Shown piece after piece: positions 1 through 9,070 of a stretch of 64,000 nucleotides of DNA (positions within the stretch are counted from its first letter, which is position 1; every line of letters starts with the position of its first letter). The notes beneath the pieces were generated by a model. That model was not told the DNA's origin. It ran no database searches and was given only the letters and a program-made list of their open reading frames with translations. The DNA comes from Camelimonas abortus. Lineage in GTDB: Bacteria; Pseudomonadota; Alphaproteobacteria; Rhizobiales; Beijerinckiaceae. The stretch lies in assembly GCF_042647165.1 (NCBI RefSeq), contig NZ_JBHRUV010000046.1; one strand, given 5' to 3'. Position numbers and translations under genes: made by a program.

Positions 1-444
1 CGGCGGCGCCGGCGCAGGCGGGACCTGGCGCGCGCATGGCGGGCCGGAGCAGGGCGGGTCCTGGCAGGGCGGCGGGAGCGGACGCCGGACGCGCGTCTTG
101 CGGGCGCGCGTCGCCCGGGGGCGCTTCGCGGCGGCCGGGCGTACGCGCGCGGGGACGTCGGGGGCGTGTCCGGGGCGTCATGAGAGGGATATTCCCCGCC
201 GCATGGGCCGCCGCGCGCCAGGATGCGCCGTTCCCGTGGGGCGGCCGGTTCCGGTGGGCGCGACGGCCGTGGGCTCATGCCGCGCCGGCCGGAACGGCCG
301 GCGTTGCAGGGCTGGCCGCGGCCGGTGAAGATGACGGCCGGACCGCCCGCGGCGCCGGGCTGTTCCGGGCCGCCGTCCGGTCAGGACAGACGGTCCGGCC
401 AGGGCAGACGAAAGCGCAGGACAAACGAAAGCAAGGAGGGCCGA
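1..444. other. GC-rich stretch upstream of ssb, no gene seen
   Basis: Open frames exist here on both strands, but their translations are Arg/Ala/Gly-rich without any recognisable motif, which is what random GC-rich DNA gives. The only clear signal is the AGGAGG ribosome binding site of ssb at 434-439. I see no convincing promoter hexamers. A gene beyond the left edge could end or start nearby, but nothing in the sequence shows it. Confidence 0.6.
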
Positions 445-951
445 ATGGCCGGTAGCGTCAACAAGGTGATTCTCGTCGGCAATCTCGGCCGTGATCCGGA
501 GGTGCGGCGCCTGCCGTCGGGCGAGCCCGTGGTCAACCTGCGCCTCGCCACCTCCGAGAGCTGGCGCGACCGCAACACCGGCGAGCGTCGCGAGCGCACC
601 GAGTGGCACTCCGTGGTGATTTTCAACGAGAACCTCGCCCGGATCGCCGAACAGTACCTGCGCAAGGGCTCGAAGGTCTACGTCGAGGGCCAGCTGCAGA
701 CCCGCAAATGGACCGACCAGCAGGGCCAGGAGCGCTACACTACCGAGGTGGTGCTGCAGCGCTTCCGCGGCGAGCTGACCCTGCTCGACAGCCGGGGCGG
801 CGGCGGCGACTTCGCCGACGAGGGCGCGCCGCGCGTCACAGGCGGCGGGCGCGGCGGCGACTTCGGCCGCTCCTCGCCCATGGACGCGCCCCCGGAGCGC
901 TCCGGCGGCTTTGGCGGCGGCGCCGATCTGGACGACGACATTCCGTTCTGA
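445..951 (+). CDS. ssb: Single-stranded DNA-binding protein
   Basis: SSB coats single-stranded DNA during replication, repair and recombination and recruits partners through its C-terminal tip. The 168-residue product starts at an ATG seven bases after a perfect AGGAGG, so the longer upstream frame is rejected. The N-terminal OB fold (about residues 3-110) opens with VNKVILVGNLGRDPEVR and contains the usual WHSVVIF and KGSKVYVEGQLQTRKW segments. A flexible Gly/Arg-rich linker follows, and the protein ends in the acidic tip DLDDDIPF that binds partner proteins. Length and layout are normal for the family. It stands alone, with a globin gene convergent downstream and gyrA beyond that. I see no LexA-type operator. 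Confidence 0.97.
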   Translation: MAGSVNKVILVGNLGRDPEVRRLPSGEPVVNLRLATSESWRDRNTGERRERTEWHSVVIFNENLARIAEQYLRKGSKVYVEGQLQTRKWTDQQGQERYTTEVVLQRFRGELTLLDSRGGGGDFADEGAPRVTGGGRGGDFGRSSPMDAPPERSGGFGGGADLDDDIPF

Positions 952-1587
952 GGCGGCGCGGATGCGCCGGCCGCTCCAGGTCGTCCGCGTCACGGCGTCG
1001 CTGCGGCTGGCGCGGGGCGGGCGCGCAGGCGCCGCCGGCCTCGCCGGCCGTCAGGCGCGTCCCGTCGACGCATCCCGCCATCGCGACATCCGGCGGTCGT
1101 GAAGCCGCGCCGGCCGTGGCGGCTCTGGGAGGGGCCCTGCCCCGGGCGCAGCCTGCTCTGGGGACGCGCCGGCGTGACGGCGGCCTGTCGCGCCGCGGCG
1201 GGCGGGTCGACCGGCCGTGGTCCCTCCGGTGCGCGTCCCGTTGCTTCCGGGCGTCCGCGCTCCGGCGGTCGGCAGCGGACGGCGGGGCAAGGCGCGGACG
1301 ACATGAGCGGACGCTGGCGCCCGCCGGGTCCCGGGGCGCGCTGGCGCAGGCGCGGCGGTCCGGCCGCGCCCGTCGCCGGGCGCCGGCTTTGCGGGCGCCG
1401 GGTCGCGTATTCGCCCGCCTTTCCTTGTCCGCCTTTCCTGGGCGGTCACCCCGCCGGGCGCGCAATGGTCGTGATGGTCATGGACGCCTTCCGGCGGCCA
1501 TGCGCCGCGCGGCCGTCCGTGGCGGCCGGGCCCGTCCGTTTCCCGAAGAAACAGGGCTCCGGGGAGCATCCGCCGGACGAAAACCGT
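952..1587. other. 636-bp GC-rich gap between convergent ssb and globin genes
   Basis: No supported gene. Frames on both strands give Arg/Pro/Gly-rich translations. A short hairpin around 1556-1567 (GCTCC-gg-GGAGC) is followed, on the minus strand, by a T-rich stretch, so it might end transcription of the globin gene; this is weak. I see no tRNA and no repeat. Confidence 0.5.
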
Positions 1588-2025
1588 TCAGTCGCGCCCT
1601 TTCTGGCGCATGTGCGGCGGGCGCGGCGGCAGCTCCTGGTAGAGCGCGTACTGCAGGCTGCGGGCGATCATCTCCGCCCGCTCCACGAAGGCGGCGGCGT
1701 CCTCGGGGGCGAAAATCTCCTGCGCCGTCATGCGCCACAGCGCCAGCCAGCGCGCGAACATGTGCGGCGCCATGCGCGCGCGGTGGCGAAAATGCGCCGG
1801 GACCGGCCGGCCGTGATAGCGCTTCTCGCCGAGCATCACCGAGCGCCAGAAGCCGGTGAGCGTCTCCAGGTGCTCCGGCCAGTCATGCACCGCGTCGTTG
1901 AACACCGGTCCCAGTTCGTCGTCGGCGCGCACGCGCTGGTAGAACCGCTCCACCAGCCGGCGGATGGAGGCCGCGTCCACCGGCATCGCCGGAGACCACG
2001 ATCCGGACGCTTCGGACTCGTTCAT
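1588..2025 (-). CDS. Group III truncated hemoglobin family protein
   Basis: A 145-residue small globin. The segment VERFYQRVRADDELGPVF (about residues 25-42) is the start typical of group III truncated hemoglobins. It is followed by HLETLTGFWRSVMLGEKRYHG and, at residues 88-97, HMFARWLALW, which lies where the proximal heme ligand is expected. Such proteins bind heme and ligands such as oxygen or nitric oxide; their cellular roles are mostly not settled. His88 sits one place earlier than the His-Phe-x-Arg-Trp arrangement I expect, with Met89 directly before the Phe. The gene is transcribed away from gyrA and towards ssb. Residues before about 18 are not conserved-looking, so the start could be a little downstream. 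Confidence 0.88.
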   Translation of the reverse strand: MNESEASGSWSPAMPVDAASIRRLVERFYQRVRADDELGPVFNDAVHDWPEHLETLTGFWRSVMLGEKRYHGRPVPAHFRHRARMAPHMFARWLALWRMTAQEIFAPEDAAAFVERAEMIARSLQYALYQELPPRPPHMRQKGRD

Positions 2026-2260
2026 CGCCTTGACCTTTCAGCGCGTTATGGCGGCGCGCCGCCCCGGCGGGGCGCGGCCGCGCCGGCGATATGGGCCGGA
2101 TTGCGCCCGCCGTCAAAATTTCACCGCCGGCCGCGGGCATGTTCCTGCGAGGGAAGACCGGAGGGGCCGCCGCGGGCGCCGCCGGGGAGGGCGCCGGCGG
2201 GCGCCGTCGCACCCATATGAATATCCAGCGTTTTTTCCTTCGGGCGGCGGCGCGGCGGGA

Positions 2261-2288
2261 TTGGCCATCGCCGTCTGAATCGGATAAA
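2261..2288 (+). promoter_or_regulatory. Possible sigma70-type promoter of gyrA
   Basis: TTGGCC at 2261-2266 and GATAAA at 2283-2288 are separated by 16 bp, with the gyrA start codon 43 bp after the second box. Each hexamer matches the consensus at four of six positions. This is the best candidate in the 305-bp region between the divergent globin and gyrA genes; nothing else is visible there beyond a T-run at 2231-2236. Confidence 0.4.
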
Positions 2289-2330
2289 GCGAAAGCTTCG
2301 TGACCAGGATCGCAGGATCGGAAAAGTACC

Positions 2331-5114
2331 TTGGCGGACGACGACCATAAGGGCTCCGGGGCGCCGGACAATGCCCCCGGCAGTGACATCAGGGCGGTCT
2401 CGCTGACCGACGAGATGCGTCGCTCGTATCTCGATTACGCCATGAGCGTGATCGTGAGCCGCGCGCTCCCTGACGTGCGGGACGGGCTCAAGCCCGTGCA
2501 CCGGCGCATCCTGTACGCGATGCACGAGGCCAACTATCTGCCGGACCGGCCGTACAACAAGTCGGCGCGCGTCACCGGCGACACCATGGGCAAATACCAC
2601 CCGCACAGCGGCCCGGCGATCTATGACGCGCTGGTGCGCCTGGCGCAGGATTTCTCCATGCGCCTGCCGCTGGTGGACGGCCAGGGCAACTTTGGCTCCA
2701 TCGACGGCGATCCCGCCGCGGCCGAGCGTTACACCGAGGTGCGCCTGGCCCGCCCGGCCGTGGCCCTGCTCGACGACATCGACAAGAACACCATCGATTT
2801 CCAGCCCAACTACGACGGGCGCGAGAAAGAGCCGGTGGTGCTGCCGGCCAGGTTCCCCAACCTGCTGGTGAACGGCGCCGGCGGCATCGCCGTCGGCATG
2901 GCCACCAACATCCCGCCCCACAACCTGGGCGAGGTGGTGGACGGCTGTCTGGCCTATATCCGCAACCCGGACATCACCATCGACGGGCTGATGGAGCACA
3001 TTCCGGGGCCGGATTTCCCCACCGGCGGCGCCATTCTCGGCCGCGCCGGCATCCGCGCCGCCTATGAGACGGGCCGCGGCTCCATCATCATGCGCGGCGT
3101 GTGCACGGTGGAGGAGATCCGCAAGGACCGCGAGGCCATCGTCTTCACCGAGATCCCCTACCAGCTCAACAAGGCCACGCTGATCGAAAAGATCGCCGAG
3201 CTGGTGCGCGAGAAAAAGCTCGAGGGCGTCGCCGACCTGCGCGACGAGTCGGACCGTGACGGCATGCGCATCGTCATCGAGCTGAAGCGCGACGCCGTGG
3301 CCGACGTGGTGCGCAACCAGCTGTTCCGCTACACGCCGCTGCAGTCCACTTTCGGCGCCAATTTCGTGGCGCTGAACGGCGGCCGGCCGGAGACCATGAA
3401 TCTCAGGCAGCTCATCGCCGCCTTCGTGGATTTCCGCGAGGAGGTGGTGTCGCGGCGCACCAAGTTCCTGCTCAACAAGGCCCGCGACCGCGCCCACGTC
3501 CTCGTCGGCCTCGGCATCGCCGTGGCCAACATCGACGAGGTGATCAACCTCATCCGCACCGCGCCGGACCCCAACGCCGCGCGCGAGGCGCTGATGGAGC
3601 GCCGCTGGCCCGCCCAGGACATGGCGCCGCTGATCGCCCTCATCGACGATCCGCGCCACCGCCTGGAGGAGGACAACACCTACCGTCTCTCCGAGGCCCA
3701 GGCCCGCGCCATCCTCGACCTGCGCCTGCAGCGGCTCACCGCGCTGGGCCGCGACGAGATCGGCGACGAGCTCACCGCCATTTCCGGCGAGATCTCCGGC
3801 TATCTGGAGATCCTGTCGTCGCGCGAGCGCATCATGGAGATCGTCTCCAACGAGCTGCTCGAGGTGAAGGCGGCCTTCGCCACGCCCCGCCGCACCCGCA
3901 TCGAGGACTGGGCCTCCGACGTGGACGACGAGGACCTGATCCAGCGCGAGGACATGGTCGTCACCGTCTCCCACGCCGGCTACATCAAGCGCGTGCCGCT
4001 CTCCACCTACCGGGCGCAGCGCCGCGGCGGCAAGGGCCGCTCCGGCATGAACACCCGTGACGAGGATTTCGTCACGCGCCTGTTCGTGGCCTCCACCCAC
4101 GCGCCGATCCTGTTCTTCTCGTCGCGCGGCCAGGTCTACCTGGAGAAGGTGTGGCGGCTGCCGCTGGCGCCGCCGCAGGCCCGCGGCAAGGCGCTGGTCA
4201 ACATGCTGCCGCTGCAGGAGGGCGAACGCATCACCACCATCATGCCGCTGCCGGAGGACGAGGCCAGCTGGAGCAGCCTCGACGTCATGTTCGGCACCGC
4301 CAGTGGCCAGGTGCGGCGCAACAAGCTCTCCGACTTCACCAATGTGAACCGCGCCGGCAAGATCGCCATGAAGCTCGACGAGGGCGACGCCATCGTCGGC
4401 GTGCAGACCTGCACCGAGGCGGACGACATCCTGCTCACCACCGCCGGGGGGCAGTGCATCCGCTTCCCGGTCACCGACGTGCGCGTGTTCAAGGGCCGCG
4501 ACTCCACGGGCGTGCGCGGCGTCACCCTGGCCGAAGGCGACCGGGTGATCTCCATTGCGGTGCTGCGCCATGTGGACGCCACCGCCGAGGAGCGGGCGCT
4601 GTACCTGCGCCAGTCCGCGGCCGCCCGCCGCGCCGCCACTGGCGAGCCGGAGGAGGCCGCTGACGTCGCCGAGCCCGGCGTCGTCGGGGAAGGCGGCCTC
4701 AGCGAGGAGCGTTACGCCGCCCTGGGCGCCAGCGAGCAGTTCATCCTCACCATCTCGGAGAACGGTTATGGCAAGCGCACCTCCGCCTACGAGTACCGGG
4801 TGACCGGCCGCGGCGGCAAGGGAATCGTCGCCATGGCCGTCAACGAGCGTAACGGCCGCCTGGTGGACGCCTTCCCGGTGGAGGACTCCGACCAGGTGAT
4901 GCTGGTCACCGACGGCGGCCAGCTGATCCGCGTGCCTGTGGACGGCATCCGCATCGTCGGCCGCAGCAGCCAGGGCGTCATCGTGTTCGACACCGCCGAC
5001 GACGAGCGCGTCGTCTCGGTGGAGCGCATCACCGACGACGGCGAGGGCGGCGACTCCGGCGAGGCCGGCGGGCCCGGCCCGGACGACGCCGGCGGCGGCG
5101 ACGCCGCAGGCTGA
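2331..5114 (+). CDS. gyrA: DNA gyrase subunit A
   Basis: The breakage-reunion subunit of gyrase, 927 residues, which with GyrB introduces negative supercoils. The start is a TTG; no in-frame ATG fits, because conserved sequence (SLTDEMRRSYLDYAMSVIVS) begins at residue 24. The catalytic tyrosine is Tyr134 in ERYTEVRLAR. The GyrA box QRRGGKG lies in the C-terminal DNA-wrapping domain, about residue 564. A less conserved Ala/Glu-rich insert is near residues 750-800, and the tail is acidic. The quinolone-resistance region is odd: residues 89-99 read YHPHSGPAIYD where HPHGDS is expected, so the Ser83 equivalent is Pro95, while the Asp87 equivalent (Asp99) is kept. A strong hairpin follows the stop. 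Confidence 0.97.
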   Translation: MADDDHKGSGAPDNAPGSDIRAVSLTDEMRRSYLDYAMSVIVSRALPDVRDGLKPVHRRILYAMHEANYLPDRPYNKSARVTGDTMGKYHPHSGPAIYDALVRLAQDFSMRLPLVDGQGNFGSIDGDPAAAERYTEVRLARPAVALLDDIDKNTIDFQPNYDGREKEPVVLPARFPNLLVNGAGGIAVGMATNIPPHNLGEVVDGCLAYIRNPDITIDGLMEHIPGPDFPTGGAILGRAGIRAAYETGRGSIIMRGVCTVEEIRKDREAIVFTEIPYQLNKATLIEKIAELVREKKLEGVADLRDESDRDGMRIVIELKRDAVADVVRNQLFRYTPLQSTFGANFVALNGGRPETMNLRQLIAAFVDFREEVVSRRTKFLLNKARDRAHVLVGLGIAVANIDEVINLIRTAPDPNAAREALMERRWPAQDMAPLIALIDDPRHRLEEDNTYRLSEAQARAILDLRLQRLTALGRDEIGDELTAISGEISGYLEILSSRERIMEIVSNELLEVKAAFATPRRTRIEDWASDVDDEDLIQREDMVVTVSHAGYIKRVPLSTYRAQRRGGKGRSGMNTRDEDFVTRLFVASTHAPILFFSSRGQVYLEKVWRLPLAPPQARGKALVNMLPLQEGERITTIMPLPEDEASWSSLDVMFGTASGQVRRNKLSDFTNVNRAGKIAMKLDEGDAIVGVQTCTEADDILLTTAGGQCIRFPVTDVRVFKGRDSTGVRGVTLAEGDRVISIAVLRHVDATAEERALYLRQSAAARRAATGEPEEAADVAEPGVVGEGGLSEERYAALGASEQFILTISENGYGKRTSAYEYRVTGRGGKGIVAMAVNERNGRLVDAFPVEDSDQVMLVTDGGQLIRVPVDGIRIVGRSSQGVIVFDTADDERVVSVERITDDGEGGDSGEAGGPGPDDAGGGDAAG

Positions 5115-5120
5115 ACCATT

Positions 5121-5158
5121 CCGCCCCGCGGCGGCGCCGTCGCGGGGCGGCCGTCTTT
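5121..5158 (+). terminator. Hairpin after gyrA, possible terminator
   Basis: CCGCCCCGCG (5121-5130) and CGCGGGGCGG (5141-5150) form a perfect 10-bp stem with a 10-base loop, seven bases after the gyrA stop. The tail CCGTCTTTCC holds only a short T run, so termination is plausible but not certain. Confidence 0.5.
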
Positions 5159-5250
5159 CCGGCGGCGACGCCGGGCGCCTTTTCCGGGCCGGCGAGGGCC
5201 GGTAAGGCGCAGGGGGCTCCGGCCCGCCCGGCGCGCCGCCGCGACGTGCG

Positions 5251-5278
5251 TTGCCTTATGGACCGCCGTCGCTATATT
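5251..5278 (+). promoter_or_regulatory. Likely promoter of yajC-secD-secF
   Basis: TTGCCT (5251-5256), a 16-bp spacer and TATATT (5273-5278), the latter matching the -10 consensus at five of six positions. It lies about 100 bp before the yajC start and is the only good -10 box in this GC-rich gap. Confidence 0.5.
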
Positions 5279-5379
5279 CCGCCTGACAAAACGTCAGAAA
5301 CTGCAACACGGCAGTTTCCGGCCGGGCGCGCCAGGGCGCCGGCGCCGGTCTCCCGCCCATTTTTTGGAGTGTTCCGCAC

Positions 5380-5715
5380 GTGATTTCGCCTGCATTCGCC
5401 CAGTCCGCCGGCGCGGCTTCCCCCAGCGGCTCCGAGATGCTGCTGCAGTTCCTGCCGTTCATCCTGATCTTCGTGATCATGTACTTCCTGATCCTGCGGC
5501 CGCAGCAGAAGCGGGCGAAGGCGCATCAGGAGATGGTGAAGAACCTGCGCCGCGGCGACACGGTGATCACCTCCGGCGGGCTGATCGGCAAGGTGACGAA
5601 GGTGGTCGACGATTCCCCCGAGATCGAGGTGGAGATCGCCGACAACGTCCGCGTGCGCCTCGTGCGCGCCATGGTGACCGAGGTCCGCAGCAAGTCCGAG
5701 CCCGTCAAGGCGTGA
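5380..5715 (+). CDS. yajC: Preprotein translocase subunit YajC
   Basis: YajC is the small membrane partner of SecDF in the Sec holotranslocon. The 111-residue product has one membrane helix (about residues 20-41, LLQFLPFILIFVIMYFLILR) followed by the family hallmark RPQQKRAKAHQEM and the small domain LRRGDTVITSGGLIGKVTKV. The start is a GTG preceded by TTTTTGGAG, which fits a ribosome binding site. It is the first gene of a yajC-secD-secF run, the usual order. Length is typical of the family. Confidence 0.96.
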   Translation: MISPAFAQSAGAASPSGSEMLLQFLPFILIFVIMYFLILRPQQKRAKAHQEMVKNLRRGDTVITSGGLIGKVTKVVDDSPEIEVEIADNVRVRLVRAMVTEVRSKSEPVKA

Positions 5716-5888
5716 CGGGCGGGGCGGACGGCGGCGCGTCCCCGGCGGGACGCGCGGCCCCGCCGCCGGCCGCGGCGCGCGCCGGCTCCGGCCCGGAAAG
5801 GGCGGGGCGGCGCGGCGGCCGGAAACCTGCACCAGTGCGGCGCGGTCCCCGCGGGGCCGGCGTCCAGACGATGGAAAGCTCCTGATCG

Positions 5889-7502
5889 ATGCTTCGCTAT
5901 TCTACAGGCAAGATCGTCGCCATTCTCGTGCTGACGGCGCTCGGCTTCCTTTACGCCGCGCCCAACCTGATGTCGCCGGCGACGCGTGAGGCGATCGAGA
6001 AGAGCGCGCCTTCCTGGTTCCCGGCCTGGCTGCTGCCGCACAAGGCCATCGTGCTCGGCCTCGACCTGCAGGGCGGCTCGCACGTCCTGCTCGAGGTGGA
6101 TTCCGGCGACCTGATCCGCAGCCAGGTGGCCATGCTGCGCGACGACGTGCGCCGCGTGCTGCGCGAGAGCCGGGTGACGCCGCAGGGCGGCATCGCCGTG
6201 CTGCCGCGCGGCGTGGAGCTGCGCTTCGCCGACGCCGCCGACCGCGACCGGGTGCTGCCGCGCCTGCGCGAGCTCTCCCAGCCCATCGGCAACGCCCTGC
6301 TGGGGACCGGCGGCGGCCAGACGCTGGACATCGTGACCACGCCGGAAGGGGCGGTGCGCATCACCCTCTCCGAGGCGGGCATCCGCGAGCGCGTGTCGCG
6401 CGCCATCAACCAGGCCATCGAGGTGCTGCGCAGGCGCGTGGACGCCCTGGGCACCACCGAGCCCAACATCCAGCGCCAGGGCGCGGACCGCATCCTGGTG
6501 CAGGTGCCTGGCCTGCAGGACCCGCAGCGGCTGAAGGACCTGCTCGGCAAGACCGCGAAGCTGCAGTTCCGGTTCGTCGCGGACGCCGGCGCGCCGCGCG
6601 GCGACGTCGACATGCTGCCCTCGCGCGACGCCGGCGGCGCCCAGGTGCCGGTGGAGAAGCGCGTCATCGTCGAGGGCGAGGACCTGGTGGACGCCCAGCC
6701 CTCCTTCGACCCGCGCACCGGCGAGCCCATCGTCAACTTCCGCTTCAACATGAAGGGCGCGCAGCGCTTCGGCCAGGCCACCACCGAGAACGTGGGCCGC
6801 GCCCTCGCCATCGTGCTGGACAATGAGGTGGTCTCGGCGCCGCGCATCATCAATCCGATCACCGGCGGCTCCGGCCAGATCTCCGGCCGCTTCACCGTGC
6901 AGCAGGCCAATGACCTCGCCGTGCTGCTGCGCGCCGGCGCCCTGCCGGCCAGGCTGACGGTGGTGGAGGAGCGCACGGTCGGCCCCGGCCTCGGCAAGGA
7001 TTCGATCAGGGCCGGCCTCAAGGCCACCTGGGTGGCGGCGATCTTCGTGATCGTGTTCATGTTCGCCACCTACGGCCTGTTCGGCCTGTTCGCCAACATC
7101 GCGCTCATCGTCCACGTGGTGTTCATCCTGGCGCTGATGTCGCTGCTGGGCGCCACCATGACTCTGCCGGGCATCGCCGGCATCGTGCTCACCATCGGCA
7201 CGGCGGTGGACTCCAACGTGCTGATCTATGAGCGCATCCGCGAGGAGGCGCACGCCGGCCGGTCGATCATCTCGGCCATTGACGCCGGCTTCACCCGCGC
7301 CTTCGCCACGATTTTCGACTCGAACAGCACCATGGCCATCGCCGCCATCATCCTGTTCCTGCTGGGCACGGGGCCGGTGCGCGGCTTCGCGGTGGTGTTC
7401 ATCCTCGGCATTCTCACCACGGTGATCACCGCCGTGACCATGACGCGGATGATGATCGCCCTGTGGTACCGCATCGCGCGGCCGAAGACGCTGCCGTTCT
7501 GA
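5889..7502 (+). CDS. secD: Protein translocase subunit SecD
   Basis: SecD, 537 residues, works with SecF to help proteins leave the Sec channel using the proton gradient. An N-terminal helix (about residues 6-26) is followed by the periplasmic part beginning with the signature LGLDLQGGSHVLLEVD (near residue 57). The C-terminal half carries five more predicted helices, starting near residue 376 (KATWVAAIFVIVFMFATYGL) and including the conserved GTAVDSNVLIYERIREE stretch. It is 173 bp behind yajC and 157 bp ahead of secF. The size is somewhat smaller than the E. coli protein but usual for alphaproteobacteria. Confidence 0.96.
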   Translation: MLRYSTGKIVAILVLTALGFLYAAPNLMSPATREAIEKSAPSWFPAWLLPHKAIVLGLDLQGGSHVLLEVDSGDLIRSQVAMLRDDVRRVLRESRVTPQGGIAVLPRGVELRFADAADRDRVLPRLRELSQPIGNALLGTGGGQTLDIVTTPEGAVRITLSEAGIRERVSRAINQAIEVLRRRVDALGTTEPNIQRQGADRILVQVPGLQDPQRLKDLLGKTAKLQFRFVADAGAPRGDVDMLPSRDAGGAQVPVEKRVIVEGEDLVDAQPSFDPRTGEPIVNFRFNMKGAQRFGQATTENVGRALAIVLDNEVVSAPRIINPITGGSGQISGRFTVQQANDLAVLLRAGALPARLTVVEERTVGPGLGKDSIRAGLKATWVAAIFVIVFMFATYGLFGLFANIALIVHVVFILALMSLLGATMTLPGIAGIVLTIGTAVDSNVLIYERIREEAHAGRSIISAIDAGFTRAFATIFDSNSTMAIAAIILFLLGTGPVRGFAVVFILGILTTVITAVTMTRMMIALWYRIARPKTLPF

Positions 7503-7659
7503 GCCGGTCGCCGGCGGCCCGCGGGCCGGCCGGCGGCGCTGAAACCACCGGATGGTCCGGACCGCCGGACCGCAGGAGGCGCCTCCGGGCGCCGGCGTGA
7601 GACAGATCCGTTCCGGCCGCAGCACGCCGCTTCCGGAACGCCGAGAAAGGTAAACGATC

Positions 7660-8604
7660 GTGCGCCTGCTCCGCATCGTACCCGACAACACCCGGTTTGG
7701 ATTTGTCCGTCGCCGGGTGATCAGCTTCCCGTTTTCGGCGGCGATCTCCGTTGCCACCGCCGTGCTGCTGCTGGTCTGGGGGCTGCATTTCGGCATTGAC
7801 TTCACCGGCGGCACGCTCATTGAGCTGCAGGCCCGCAACGGCCAGGCCGACGTGGCCACGATCCGCCATGTGGCCAACAGCTTCAGCCAGGGCGGCGTAG
7901 AGGTTCAGGAGTTCGGCTCCGGCGGCGTGTCGATCCGCGTGCCGGTGCAGCCCGGCGGCGAGGGGGCGCAGGGCGAGGTGGTGCGCAAGGCCCGCGACGC
8001 CTTCGGGAAGGATTACGAGTTCCGCCGCGTCGAGACCGTGGGGCCGCGCGTCTCGGGCGAGCTGGTGCAGTCGGGCACGCTGGGCGTGGTGCTGTCGATC
8101 CTGGCGGTGCTGGCCTATCTGTGGTTCCGCTTCGAGCTGCCCTTCGCCATCGGCGCCATCATCGGCACCATGCACGACATCGTGCTGACGGTGGGCTTTT
8201 TCGTCATCACCCGCATCGAGTTCAACATGACCTCGATCGCCGCCATCCTCACCATCGTCGGCTATTCGCTGAACGAGACGGTGGTGGTGTTCGACCGCAC
8301 CCGCGAGCTGATGCGCCGCTACAAGACCATGCCGCTGGAGGAGCTGCTGGACCTTTCGGTCAACACCACGCTGTCGCGCACGGCCATGACCGCCACCACC
8401 ACCGCGCTGTCGCTGCTGGCGCTGGTGCTGTTCGGCGGCGAGGCCATCCGCGACTTCGCCGTGGTGATGCTGTTCGGCGTCATCATCTGCACCTATTCGG
8501 CCATGTTCGTCTCCACGCCGGCGCTGCTCTATCTCGGCGTGCGCGACGCGAAGGCGAAGACCGGCGGGCCGGCCCAGACGCCGGCCGTCGAAGGCCCGTT
8601 CTGA
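7660..8604 (+). CDS. secF: Protein translocase subunit SecF
   Basis: SecF, 314 residues, partner of SecD. It starts at GTG, about eight bases after GAGAAAGG. The first helix (about residues 27-46) is followed by FGIDFTGGTLIELQ, the SecF version of the conserved periplasmic motif. The later part contains IGTMHDIVLTVGFF, SLNETVVVFDRTREL and TLSRTAMTATTTALSL, all family hallmarks, and the predicted helices bring the total to six. The tail after about residue 298 is polar and probably cytoplasmic. It is only 12 bp from the next gene, suggesting co-transcription. Confidence 0.96.
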   Translation: MRLLRIVPDNTRFGFVRRRVISFPFSAAISVATAVLLLVWGLHFGIDFTGGTLIELQARNGQADVATIRHVANSFSQGGVEVQEFGSGGVSIRVPVQPGGEGAQGEVVRKARDAFGKDYEFRRVETVGPRVSGELVQSGTLGVVLSILAVLAYLWFRFELPFAIGAIIGTMHDIVLTVGFFVITRIEFNMTSIAAILTIVGYSLNETVVVFDRTRELMRRYKTMPLEELLDLSVNTTLSRTAMTATTTALSLLALVLFGGEAIRDFAVVMLFGVIICTYSAMFVSTPALLYLGVRDAKAKTGGPAQTPAVEGPF

Positions 8605-8616
8605 CGCGGCTCCGCC

Positions 8617-8997
8617 ATGTCCGGCGACGGCGAAAGGTTTCTTCCCGGCCAGCATGCGCTGGAGGCCTATGGCGGCGGCGGCTTCCGCTTCGCCGGCATG
8701 TCGCACCGCGGCTCGCTGCTGCTGCTGCCCTCGGGGGTGCGGGCCTGGCCGGTGACGGCGGCCGCCGACCTGGCCTTCGGCCATTTCGCGGCGGCGGTGG
8801 CCGAAGCGGCGACCATTGACGTGATGGTGATCGGCGCCGGCGAGACCCTGACGCCGCTGGATCCGGCGCTGCTGGCGCAGCTGCGCGAGGCGGGGCTGCG
8901 CGTGGAGGTGATGGCCACCGCCACCGCCGCCCGCACCTACAATTTTCTGGTGTCGGAAGGGCGGCGCGCCGCGGCGGCGCTGGTCGCCGTGCCATAG
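8617..8997 (+). CDS. Mth938-like domain-containing protein
   Basis: A 126-residue protein of the Mth938/DUF498 family, which also includes the mitochondrial complex I assembly factor NDUFAF3. The family pattern is visible in FLPGQHALEAYGGGGFRFAG, the LLLLPSGVRAWPV segment, DVMVIGAGETLTPLDP and the C-terminal MATATAARTYNFLVSEGR. No enzymatic residue set is known to me for this family. It starts 12 bp after secF and is followed 73 bp later by a squalene/phytoene-synthase-like gene related to NDUFAF6. Both could serve complex I assembly; that link rests on the mitochondrial homologues and is inference here. Confidence 0.85.
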   Translation: MSGDGERFLPGQHALEAYGGGGFRFAGMSHRGSLLLLPSGVRAWPVTAAADLAFGHFAAAVAEAATIDVMVIGAGETLTPLDPALLAQLREAGLRVEVMATATAARTYNFLVSEGRRAAAALVAVP

Positions 8998-9070
8998 GGC
9001 GCGCCGCCGCGTCCGCGCCGCGCGCCGGCGGGGGCCGCCGGCCGGAACTCACTGGAGACTGGAGCCCGAC

